Shown: positions 7,245 to 15,053 of the stretch, in pieces
Layout of the letters: each line of letters starts with the position of its first letter
How positions within the stretch are numbered: the first letter of the stretch is position 1
From: Pseudomonadota bacterium
GTDB taxonomy: Bacteria; Myxococcota_A; Polyangia; Polyangiales; Polyangiaceae
NCBI GenBank assembly: GCA_023432025.1
Contig: JAEYVE010000081.1
Coordinates: 1-26,070, forward strand
Direction of reading: 5' to 3'
DNA: 26,070 bases
Position numbers and translations under genes: made by a program
Notes under the pieces: generated by a model
Seen by the model: only the letters and a program-made list of their open reading frames with translations
Database searches by the model: none
What the model was told of the DNA's origin: nothing

Positions 7245-7604
7245 TCACTTGTGGAAGTGGAACACTACTTCTGTCTGACGCACCAAGCCGAGCTGGTCCC
7301 GCGCCACCCGCTCCACGGCATCCGGATCGGTCTTGATGCGCGTCACCTGCGCGCGCAGCTCCTCGATCCGCTTGCCCAGTCGGGAAATTTCGAGCTCCGC
7401 CGTTTCCCGTTCGATGCGCAGCCGTTCCAGACGGGAAATGCCGGAGCTCGAAATGAGCAGGGTAGGCACCCCCAACGCAGCCAGCGCCAAGAGGCCCAAA
7501 GGCAACGCGCGCTGAATCAGCGCTCGCCGCTCTCTTTGCGCCGACGAAATCGAACCCGGACGTGACACGCTTCGAACTTCCGGAGCAGATCGTCGGGCAG
7601 CCAT
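7245..7604 (-). CDS. ftsB: FtsB/DivIC-family septum formation initiator
   Basis: The 119-residue protein has a basic N-terminal cytoplasmic tail (1-33), one transmembrane helix (about 34-51), a coiled coil (about 56-92) and the FtsB/DivIC signature DPDAVERVARDQLGLVRQTE (93-112). FtsB forms a trimeric complex with FtsL and FtsQ that links the early and late divisome in the inner membrane. The cytoplasmic tail is longer than that of E. coli FtsB. The ATG at 7604 is used; no strong Shine-Dalgarno is seen. It is transcribed divergently from the kinase/TPR gene and leads into the GspE-N-like gene 9 bp downstream. The family call is good; the symbol is by family, since other FtsB/DivIC-like proteins may exist in the genome. 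Confidence 0.85.
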   Translation of the reverse strand: MAARRSAPEVRSVSRPGSISSAQRERRALIQRALPLGLLALAALGVPTLLISSSGISRLERLRIERETAELEISRLGKRIEELRAQVTRIKTDPDAVERVARDQLGLVRQTEVVFHFHK

Positions 7605-7724
7605 GGGTAGGAGCGCACCCTACCCGCGGGTGAACGCTCTGGGCAAATAAGTCGCGGCCCGCTGGAGGGCTTCGGTAGCCACCCTTCACGCAGGGCATTT
7701 CGCATGCGTCGGCTCACGAAACAC

Positions 7725-7741
7725 TTCGATACCTCATCGAA
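7725..7741. promoter_or_regulatory. Inverted repeat in the divergent ftsB/kinase promoter region
   Basis: TTCGAT-ACCTC-ATCGAA is a perfect 6-bp inverted repeat with a 5-bp centre, within the 284-bp spacer (7605-7888) between the divergent genes. It is more A/T-rich than its surroundings, which fits a dimeric repressor site or a leader hairpin. No regulator can be named. Confidence 0.3.
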
Positions 7742-7888
7742 TTTGCCGACTCCGGGAATGTTGTTCGCGGTGCGCCCGCGCTATGGTCCCGCGGCCAAAA
7801 TTTCGTTTTGCCCCCGACACGCCGCGGCAAGCGCTCTTCGGGCAGGCTCGATGCTGCAACGCTCCCGGAACCCGGAGCGAACGTGAGA

Positions 7889-10800
7889 ATGATGATGATG
7901 GAACTCGATGTCCTCCGTGCCGAGCTCGAACGTCTCTTCGAGCTCGATGAGCTGATGCAACTGAGCCAAGACGTGCTCGGCTTCGATCCGGAGTCCGTTG
8001 GGGGGACGGCCACGCTGGGGTCGTTCGCAGGAGCGCTCGTAGGACATTGCGCCGACGTGGACGCGCTCGCTGCGCTCACGGACGCGCTCGCGGTCACCAA
8101 GCCGAACGTCGACCGACGCATCGCCGTCCTCGGAGAAGGCCCCGCACCGCAAGGGGAGCTCAAGCCCGGAGAGAAGCTCGGCGCCTACACCATCGTGCGC
8201 AAGCTGGGCGACGGGCGACTGGGCACGACGTACGTCGCGCGCAGCGAGGGCCGTGAAGTTCGCCTGAAGGTCCTTCACCGGGAGTCCACTCGAGACAGGC
8301 GCGGCGTACACCGCTACTTGACGCTGACACGCCTGATCGCGCGCATTGACCACCCGAGCCTCCCCAAGCTCGTCGAGGCGACCTCCGTGGATGGGCGCTA
8401 CCTCGTCGCGCACGAGCACGTCGAAGGCCAATCGCTGCAAGCGCGCATCGCTCGCACGGGCCCGATGCACATCAACGAGGCGCGTGCGCTGCTCGAAGGC
8501 ATCGCGCAATCGCTCGCCGCTCTCCACCAGCGTGGACTCTCGCACGGCGACGTCTCGCTCGAGAACGTGATCACCTACCGCGCCGCGGACGGCACCCAGG
8601 GGGTCTTGCTCCACGACGCTGGGTCGGATCGCCTGCGCGCACGCGTCGCAAGGAACCGCGTCGGGCTGAGCTCCACGGGTGCTTCACACAAGACGGTGTC
8701 CCCCGAGCAGATCCAAGGTGCGGACCCGGACGCCCGCAGCGACGTATACTCGTTCGGCGCGCTCGCTTACGAGGTGTTGAGTGGCAAGCCGGTCTTCTCC
8801 GGGGACGTGCTCCAGACCGCCTTTGCGCACTTGCGTGAGGTCCCGGTCCCGCCGAGCAGCATCGCGCCGCGCGGCTGGGTGACGCGAGAGCTCGACGAGC
8901 TGGTTCTCTCGCTCTTGGCCAAGAGCCCCGCGGAACGGCCAAAGAACGCGACGGAGGTCCTCGCACGACTCGCTGGCGCCGGGCGCCCCGTCGGACAGGA
9001 AGAGGGCGCCATCTCGGACGAGGAAGTCGACGCGCTCGAGCAGTCGCTTTTGGGTGACGCGACGAACCCCGAGGCCGCTTTGGCTCTCGAGGCTGCGATC
9101 AGCCGTGGGGCGCGCCCCGGCCGCGTCGCGCAAGCGCTGAACTTTGCCGCCAGCCTCATCGACGAAGAGGAAGATCTCGAAAGCAAGCGTGGTCTTCTGC
9201 TCCGCGCTGCGCGTCTCTTCGAAGGCTCGAGCGACACGCTCGATCGCGCCGACGCCGCCTACGAGGCGCTGCTCGTGCTGGACGCTGGAGACGAGGTCGC
9301 GCTGGCGGGCCTCGAAGAGGTTCGTAAGCGCGCAGGCAGGTTCGAAGAGCTCCTCGAGCTGCTCCTCGGACGAGCCGAAGCTGCCGGGAGCCCGGAGGAA
9401 CGGGCGCGCTTCATGGGCGAAATCGGCAGGCTCTACGCGCGTGACGTGGGCGACCAGGAGCAGGCCGTGGTGGCGTACACCCAAGCCCTGTGCGACGCGC
9501 CGACGGACGAGATCTTCGCTCACGAAATCGAGCGGCTGGTAGGAACGAACGAAGGCGGCTGGGGAGAAGTGCTGAGCTCCATGACGGAAGCAGCGCAGAA
9601 CCCGGAGCTTGCACCGGACACGAGAAACGCGCTGCTCCTCCGCTTGGGCGACTGGTACCGCAGCAAGTTGTCGCGCCCCGACCTCGCTCTGCCGTGCCTC
9701 CAGGCGGTGCTCGCCTCGGAGCCTTCGAACGACCACGCCTTGGTGAGCCTCACGGAGGTGTACCGCAAGGCTCAGCAGTGGGCAGAGCTGGGTATGGTGC
9801 TCACGCGCCGCGCCGACGCGGCCGCCACGCCGGCGCAAGCGCGGGACCTTCGCACCGAAGCGGCGGAAATCCTCGAAAAACAGATGGGCGACGCGACGAG
9901 CGCGCGCGCCATCTACGAACAGGTCCTCTCGGAAGACCCGACGCACGTGCGCGCCAGCGACGCGCTCAGCCGGCTCTACGACGGCGCCAGGGACTTCGAA
10001 GGCCTCGTCGCGCTCCTCTCTCGGAGGGCCGACGCGCAGCGTGGCGCCGATCACGTCCGCACGCTGTGTCGCATCGCGGAAATTTACGAAGACCGCCTGA
10101 ACGACGCCGACGAAGCCATTCGCCGTTACGAAGCCGCGCTTGCCGTGGACTCCGCCTCCCTGGACGCGCTTCGCGGCCTCGAGCGCGTCTACACCAAAGA
10201 CGGCAAGTACAAGGAGCTCCTCGAGAACCTCGAGCTGCAAGTCAAAGCGGCCGCCACGCCCAAGCAGCGCGTCGCCCTCTTCGAGCGCATGGCGTCGGTG
10301 TACGAGGAAGAGTTCCTCGATCACGAGAAGGCCGCACACGTGCTCGAGCGCGCCCTGCAAACCGACCCGGGTCGCCTGAGCGCGATGGCGTCTTTGGTGC
10401 GCTTCTACCGCGTGCTCGGACGCTGGGACGCCGCCGCCAAGCTCTACGAGCGTCAACTGCAGCTGGTGGAGGCTCCGGCGGAGCGCGTCGCCTTGGGCAT
10501 GGCCTGGGGGCGTGTGTTGCTCGAGCAAATCGGCTCCCCGGAGCGCGCCGCACACGCGTACGAGCTCGTGCTTCAGGTGGACGCAGAACACACTGGCGCG
10601 CTCGAGGCTTTGGCCAAGCTGCGTCAGAGCTCCGGCGACGCTGACGCGGCGCTCGAGGCAATTCTGGCTCTGGCCGAACAAGCAGCCTCCCCGGAGGCGC
10701 GCTCCGAGCACTACGTGCGCGCCGCCCGCCTCCTCGAGGAGCGCGGCGACCGAGACGGCGCCATCGACCACTACCGTCAAGCGCTGGACGCGAACCCACG

Positions 10801-13198
10801 CGACAAGGGCGCGGCCCTGGCCTTGCGCGCCGCCTACGTCGCGCGCGGCGACGTCGCCTCCGCGGTGGAGCTCTTGGAGCGCGAAATGGAGCGCACCGAA
10901 GGCGAGCGCGCGCAAGCCAAGCTCGCCGGCGAGCTCGCGCGGCTTCTGCACGAGCGCCTGGGAGATCCTGCTCGCGCAGAGTCCGCCGCCAAGCGCGCCG
11001 TCCTGCTCGATCCCGGCAACATCGACGCGCTCTTGGTGCTCGGTGAGGTGGCGTTCGACGACGCGCGCTTCGTCGAAGCCAGCGCGCACTATGGTCGCCT
11101 CGCCGAACGCGCCGAGGCGCTCGGTCACGACCAGGCCGTGCGTGTCCTGGTCCGCTACGTCGACGCGCTGAGCAAGTCCGGCTCCACGGAGCGGGCGCTT
11201 TCGCCCATGGACACGCTGCTGCGTTTGGCTCCGGACAACGCCGAGGCCCTGGCGCGAGTGGCGCTGGTCACCTTCGAGCACGGCGCGCCGCGCCGCGCCG
11301 CCGAGCTCTTGACGGACTACCTCGAGCGCTTCGGAGACAACCTGCCCGACGACGATCGCGCGCTCGCCAACTATCGCCTCGGCGAGTCGCTGCGCCGCGC
11401 GGGAGAGCTCGACGCCGCGGTCACTCACCTGGAAGAGGCCTGCGACTTGGATCCTCGCCTGGCGCTTCCACTCGCTTCTCTCGCTCAAATTCACACGGCT
11501 CGCGAGGACTGGCCTGGCGTCATCCGCGCCAAGACGCGCCACCTGGACGTGGCCTCCGCCGATGACCGCGTCCAGCTGCTCCTGGACATTGGCGAAATCG
11601 CGAGCGCCAAGCTGGGCGACCGCACCCAAGCCACGAAGAGCTACGTCGCCGCGCTCGAAGAACGGCCCGACGATCGCAAGCTGCTCACCAAGCTGATGCA
11701 GCTCTACAGCGAGGAGAAGGACTGGAACAAGCTCGTCGAGGTCGTGCTCAAGCTGGCGGATTTCGTGGACGATCCCGCGCAGAAGGTGAAGTACCTGCAC
11801 ACGGCCGCCATGGTGACGGCGCGACAAATCGGCGACACGGTGCAAGCCGCGCAGTACTTCCGCCAGGTGCTCGACCTCGACCCGCGCAACGTCAAGGCGC
11901 TCGAGGAGTTCATCGCGCTCGAGCGGGACGCAGGCAACTACCGCGGCGTGGAGGAGCTCCTCCAGCAACGTCTCTTGTTGGCCGAGGCCGCCGAGGACAA
12001 CTCCGCGCAGCTCTCCGTATACGACAGCCTCGCGGAGCTCTACGAAACGCGCTTGGGTGAGCCCGACAACGCCATCACGGCGCTCGAGGTCGCGCTCGAG
12101 CTCGATCCGGAGCACAAGGAGCGCACCGACAAACTGGCTGCGCTCTACGAGGCCAACGGCGCCGAATACCTCGAGCGCGCGGTAGCGCTCCAGGAGCGGC
12201 TCCTCGCGCAAAACCCGTACCGCCACGACTCGTACAAGGCGCTTCGCAAGATCTACACCTCCAACCGCGACGCGGATGCGAGCTGGGCCTTGTGTCAGGC
12301 CTTGACCGTGCTCCAGCTGGCAGAGCCAGACGAGGAGCGCTTCTACGGCCGCATGCGCGCCGATACGGCAGCAGCAGCACAAGAGGCATTCTCCGAGGAA
12401 GATTGGGTGGAGCGGGTCATGCACCCCACCGCCAATCACCTGCTGACGGCGGTGTTCTCGCTCATCGAGCCAACCGTCGTTCAAGCTCGCGCGGTGCAGC
12501 TGCAGCAGCTCGGGTTCGCTCCCGAGCACCGCATCGATCCTGCGTCGCATCACGCACCGCTCGCACAAACGCTGTACTACGCGGCCGGTGTCCTGGGTCT
12601 GCCGCTGCCTGCCGTTTACGAAAATCCGAACGACCCCGGCGGTCTCTCCTTCTTGAGTACGGCCGAGCCTTCGCTCGTTTTGGGTCGGGTCGGCATCAGC
12701 TCCGAGGTGCCCGCTCAGGTCGCTGCCTTCGTGGCTGCGCGCCAGCTCGCCTACTACCGGCCTGGCATGTACCTCCGGCACTTCATCCAAACGGGCACGG
12801 GTCTGAAGAGCTGGCTGTTCGCGGCGATCAAGCTCACGGCGCCCCAATTCCCCATCGCGCAGGACCTCGAAGGTCCAGTGACCGAGGCCCTCGCTGCGCT
12901 CCGCGCGTCGCTGAACGCCGACGTCAAGGAGCTCTTGAGCAGCGTCGTCTCCAAGCTGATTCAGTCGGGCAACCCGCTCGATCTGAAGAAGTGGGTCGCC
13001 GCCGTGGATCTGACGGCGGACCGCGCCGGCTTCATCGTGGCGCACGACCTGGATACCGCGGTGCAAGTCGTTCGCGCTTCCGAGGAGGGCTCCGCCAGCG
13101 TGTCCAACCAGGAACGGTTCAAAGAGCTCATCCTCTACTCGACGAGCGCCAAGTACTTCGCGCTGCGCCGTCGGCTGGGCATCGCCGTGGATTCCTGA
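7889..13198 (+). CDS. Giant Ser/Thr protein kinase with TPR repeats and possible death-like N-domain
   Basis: The protein is about 1769 residues. Residues 5-75 (LRAELERLFELDELMQL through LAALTDALAV) resemble effector-associated/death-like adaptor domains; this is tentative. A kinase domain spans about 96-365: glycine loop LGDGRLGT, Lys127 (VRLKVL), catalytic loop HGDVSLEN (Asp221, Asn226; Gly replaces Arg of HRD), DAG instead of DFG (Asp243), SPEQ and SDVYSFG. The essential Lys, Asp, Asn and Asp are kept, so activity is possible. About 1000 residues of TPR-like helical repeats follow, in modules near 110 residues with motifs such as LGDxxxAxxxYxxALxxDP. The last 270-300 residues are a separate domain I do not recognise. 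No transmembrane segment is seen, so it is probably cytoplasmic. ATG 7889 was chosen; GTG 7883, 5 nt after GGAG, is equally possible, and TTG 7808 is unlikely. It is monocistronic, ending at a strong terminator. Confidence 0.88.
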   Translation: MMMMELDVLRAELERLFELDELMQLSQDVLGFDPESVGGTATLGSFAGALVGHCADVDALAALTDALAVTKPNVDRRIAVLGEGPAPQGELKPGEKLGAYTIVRKLGDGRLGTTYVARSEGREVRLKVLHRESTRDRRGVHRYLTLTRLIARIDHPSLPKLVEATSVDGRYLVAHEHVEGQSLQARIARTGPMHINEARALLEGIAQSLAALHQRGLSHGDVSLENVITYRAADGTQGVLLHDAGSDRLRARVARNRVGLSSTGASHKTVSPEQIQGADPDARSDVYSFGALAYEVLSGKPVFSGDVLQTAFAHLREVPVPPSSIAPRGWVTRELDELVLSLLAKSPAERPKNATEVLARLAGAGRPVGQEEGAISDEEVDALEQSLLGDATNPEAALALEAAISRGARPGRVAQALNFAASLIDEEEDLESKRGLLLRAARLFEGSSDTLDRADAAYEALLVLDAGDEVALAGLEEVRKRAGRFEELLELLLGRAEAAGSPEERARFMGEIGRLYARDVGDQEQAVVAYTQALCDAPTDEIFAHEIERLVGTNEGGWGEVLSSMTEAAQNPELAPDTRNALLLRLGDWYRSKLSRPDLALPCLQAVLASEPSNDHALVSLTEVYRKAQQWAELGMVLTRRADAAATPAQARDLRTEAAEILEKQMGDATSARAIYEQVLSEDPTHVRASDALSRLYDGARDFEGLVALLSRRADAQRGADHVRTLCRIAEIYEDRLNDADEAIRRYEAALAVDSASLDALRGLERVYTKDGKYKELLENLELQVKAAATPKQRVALFERMASVYEEEFLDHEKAAHVLERALQTDPGRLSAMASLVRFYRVLGRWDAAAKLYERQLQLVEAPAERVALGMAWGRVLLEQIGSPERAAHAYELVLQVDAEHTGALEALAKLRQSSGDADAALEAILALAEQAASPEARSEHYVRAARLLEERGDRDGAIDHYRQALDANPRDKGAALALRAAYVARGDVASAVELLEREMERTEGERAQAKLAGELARLLHERLGDPARAESAAKRAVLLDPGNIDALLVLGEVAFDDARFVEASAHYGRLAERAEALGHDQAVRVLVRYVDALSKSGSTERALSPMDTLLRLAPDNAEALARVALVTFEHGAPRRAAELLTDYLERFGDNLPDDDRALANYRLGESLRRAGELDAAVTHLEEACDLDPRLALPLASLAQIHTAREDWPGVIRAKTRHLDVASADDRVQLLLDIGEIASAKLGDRTQATKSYVAALEERPDDRKLLTKLMQLYSEEKDWNKLVEVVLKLADFVDDPAQKVKYLHTAAMVTARQIGDTVQAAQYFRQVLDLDPRNVKALEEFIALERDAGNYRGVEELLQQRLLLAEAAEDNSAQLSVYDSLAELYETRLGEPDNAITALEVALELDPEHKERTDKLAALYEANGAEYLERAVALQERLLAQNPYRHDSYKALRKIYTSNRDADASWALCQALTVLQLAEPDEERFYGRMRADTAAAAQEAFSEEDWVERVMHPTANHLLTAVFSLIEPTVVQARAVQLQQLGFAPEHRIDPASHHAPLAQTLYYAAGVLGLPLPAVYENPNDPGGLSFLSTAEPSLVLGRVGISSEVPAQVAAFVAARQLAYYRPGMYLRHFIQTGTGLKSWLFAAIKLTAPQFPIAQDLEGPVTEALAALRASLNADVKELLSSVVSKLIQSGNPLDLKKWVAAVDLTADRAGFIVAHDLDTAVQVVRASEEGSASVSNQERFKELILYSTSAKYFALRRRLGIAVDS

Positions 13199-13263
13199 TC
13201 ACGACGCGAAGGCGCTCCGGTGCCGGAATCCGGAAACGAGACTCCCAGCCCGGAACGAAAGAG

Positions 13264-13298
13264 AAAAAGGCCGACTCGGCAAGCGAGTCGGCCTTTTT
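13264..13298. terminator. Strong bidirectional intrinsic terminator
   Basis: A perfect 15-bp stem (13264-13278 with 13284-13298) surrounds a 5-nt loop (GCAAG). The stem begins with five A and ends with five T, so both strands carry a GC stem followed by a T-run. It lies 66 bp after the stop of the kinase/TPR gene (plus) and 113 bp beyond the stop of gspN (minus), between the two converging transcription units. The rest of the 212-bp gap (13199-13410) shows no gene. Confidence 0.93.
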
Positions 13299-13410
13299 CC
13301 TTTCCTACCGGTCGCCCGGTGGTAACCCAGAGCTCGAGACACGCCGTTCGAGCCGCGCACAAACTCGAGCAACGCACAGCTCGAGGCTGCGCACGGCGCG
13401 AGCGTCGGGA

Positions 13411-14472
13411 TCAGTCGCCGTCCGCCGACTCGGCGGATCCGCCCGCATTGCGTGGCGCAGCCTTGGACGCTGGACGGAAGTTGAGACGCGCGAAGGGCCC
13501 CGAAACGCGCCAACGGTAGAAGCCATCCTCGCCACGAGCGCGACGGGTTTTCGGATCCATGTCGAACAAACCGGGCACCTTCGAGCCAGGATCGCCGAAC
13601 AGCCCCTTGGTGAGCTCGTTTTTGGTCTTGTACGCGTCGGTGAACCTGAACGACGTGTTGAGGTCCGCGATGCTGGAGTCGAACGGGTCGCGAAGCCGCA
13701 TGGTGCCGTCGGTCGAGAACTCGAAGTCGGGCCCCTTCGTCGAAAACTCCTTCACCGTGAGGCGTCCGTCGACGGCCTCCGCCTTCAGCTTCAAGTTGCC
13801 CGCCTGAAGCTTCGGCAGCGCAATGGTGTCGCGGATCTTCGCCTTACCGTCACCGACGGCGAGGTTCTCGATGAAGAGCTCGATGCTGCCCTCCGCGGCC
13901 TTCATTTTGCCCTCCGGAAGAATCAGGTGCACCTGCCCCTTGAGCACCCCATCGAGCGGCAAGCCCGCGAGGTCCTCCAAGAAGCTCTGGCCCGCCACGT
14001 CCACGTCGGAGGCCTCCACGTCGACTTTCGCCTTCTCGGAGTCTTGGAAGAAGGTGCCCTCGATCTCGCCCCCGCCGATGTCTGCGGAGTAGCTGACGAC
14101 CCAAGTACCAAAGAGCCGGCGGAGCGCGGCCAAGCTGACGCGCACGGAGTCGAACGCGAGCACCTTGGGCTTGGGGCCGCTCTCCTTGCCGTCCTTCGCA
14201 TCATCCGCCGCGGGCAGAGCCACGCCGCTGCCCGCGGGAGGATCGGTGATGAGCCGCACGCCCTCGGCCTCCAAGCCGAAGATGCCGTAGCCGCTCAAGG
14301 CGTCGATTTCTAGACGCTTGCCCGCCGCCTTCTGCGACGCAGCAAAAGCCGCGATGGCCCGCTCCTTGATGCGCTCGTAAGGAAACGTGATCCGCACGAA
14401 GAGCACGAAGGCGAACAGATAGAACGCGGGATACAAAACCCACGGGAGAATGCGCCTGAGCCGGGGAGTCAC
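13411..14472 (-). CDS. gspN: Type II secretion system protein GspN
   Basis: GspN is an accessory, non-universal T2SS component of the inner membrane and periplasm. The 353-residue protein has an N-terminal membrane anchor (about 9-29, preceded by Arg residues). A long periplasmic region follows with repeated beta-strand/Gly patterns (ALSGYGIFGLEAEGVRL, IGGGEIEGTFF, LDGVLKGQVHLIL), matching the beta-rich GspN fold that resembles AsmA/lipid-transfer-type repeats. The Lys/Ala-rich tail (about 330-353) is likely disordered. The GTG start at 14472 overlaps the gspM stop by 4 bp (GTGA). It is the last gene of the operon, followed by a bidirectional terminator. The family is clear from sequence pattern and position at the end of the gsp operon. 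Confidence 0.88.
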   Translation of the reverse strand: MTPRLRRILPWVLYPAFYLFAFVLFVRITFPYERIKERAIAAFAASQKAAGKRLEIDALSGYGIFGLEAEGVRLITDPPAGSGVALPAADDAKDGKESGPKPKVLAFDSVRVSLAALRRLFGTWVVSYSADIGGGEIEGTFFQDSEKAKVDVEASDVDVAGQSFLEDLAGLPLDGVLKGQVHLILPEGKMKAAEGSIELFIENLAVGDGKAKIRDTIALPKLQAGNLKLKAEAVDGRLTVKEFSTKGPDFEFSTDGTMRLRDPFDSSIADLNTSFRFTDAYKTKNELTKGLFGDPGSKVPGLFDMDPKTRRARGEDGFYRWRVSGPFARLNFRPASKAAPRNAGGSAESADGD

Positions 14473-15053
14473 GGTGACTCCTCCTTCGCCGCGCCCTCGT
14501 CACTCGCGGCCTTCTTGGGCGCTGGGGCCTTCGCGTCGAACGCGCTCACGATCATTTCTACGTCGAACTGATCGGGCTTTCCGCGACTGCGCACGTTGAG
14601 CTTCGAGATGCTCACCGCGTACCCCGAATGCTCGATTTTTTCCATGAAGTTGGCCAGCTTGAGCATGCCCACGTTGCGAAGCCGGATTTGCGTCGAGCGC
14701 TCTTCGAACTTCTTGCCCTGGGGGATGGTCGAACGATCCTGCGTTTCGGGGATGTCGACCCCCACCTGCCCCGCCATTTGCGCCAAGAAGCTCGCCAAGG
14801 GTGGCGCCTTGCGCGCGTAGCGCTCTTCCACCCGCTGGCGCTCCGCGGCGCGCTTTTCGATGAGCGCGCGGCTGTCGTTCACAGCGAGCACCGCCTCCGC
14901 CAGCGCGCGGTTCCGGTCCCGATCGCCGCTCAGCATCAGGCTGAGCCCTACCGGAATGCCCAACACCATCATGGCGGCGAACACGCCGAAGAAGACGAAC
15001 AAGAGCCTACGCTCCCGCTCCTCCAACTGCTCGACGCGAGCTTTCAAGCTCAC
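14469..15053 (-). CDS. gspM: Type II secretion system protein GspM
   Basis: GspM is a bitopic inner-membrane protein that pairs with GspL in the T2SS assembly platform. The 194 residues show a short cytoplasmic N-terminus predicted as a helix (1-16), a transmembrane helix (about 17-41), a periplasmic coiled-coil stretch (about 43-80, AVNDSRALIEKRAAERQRVE) and a ferredoxin-like domain (about 85-172, RLRNVGMLKLANFMEKIE then VSISKLNVRSR). The tail is Ala/Lys/Glu-rich and is probably disordered. The GTG start at 15053 overlaps the gspL stop, and its own stop overlaps the gspN start, both by 4 bp, so translation of L, M and N is probably coupled. Confidence 0.88.
   Translation of the reverse strand: MSLKARVEQLEERERRLLFVFFGVFAAMMVLGIPVGLSLMLSGDRDRNRALAEAVLAVNDSRALIEKRAAERQRVEERYARKAPPLASFLAQMAGQVGVDIPETQDRSTIPQGKKFEERSTQIRLRNVGMLKLANFMEKIEHSGYAVSISKLNVRSRGKPDQFDVEMIVSAFDAKAPAPKKAASDEGAAKEESP

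Noticed and set aside
8684..13066. A 1460-residue open frame on the minus strand, antisense to the kinase/TPR gene
   Set aside because: High GC at third codon positions of the plus-strand gene leaves the opposite strand open. The translation is rich in Arg, Leu, Val and His with no recognisable domain, whereas the plus strand gives clear kinase and TPR motifs.
12292..14313. A 673-residue plus-strand frame running from the kinase gene through the terminator into gspN
   Set aside because: It crosses a strong terminator, overlaps two well-supported genes and has no domain pattern; the composition is that of a shadow frame.
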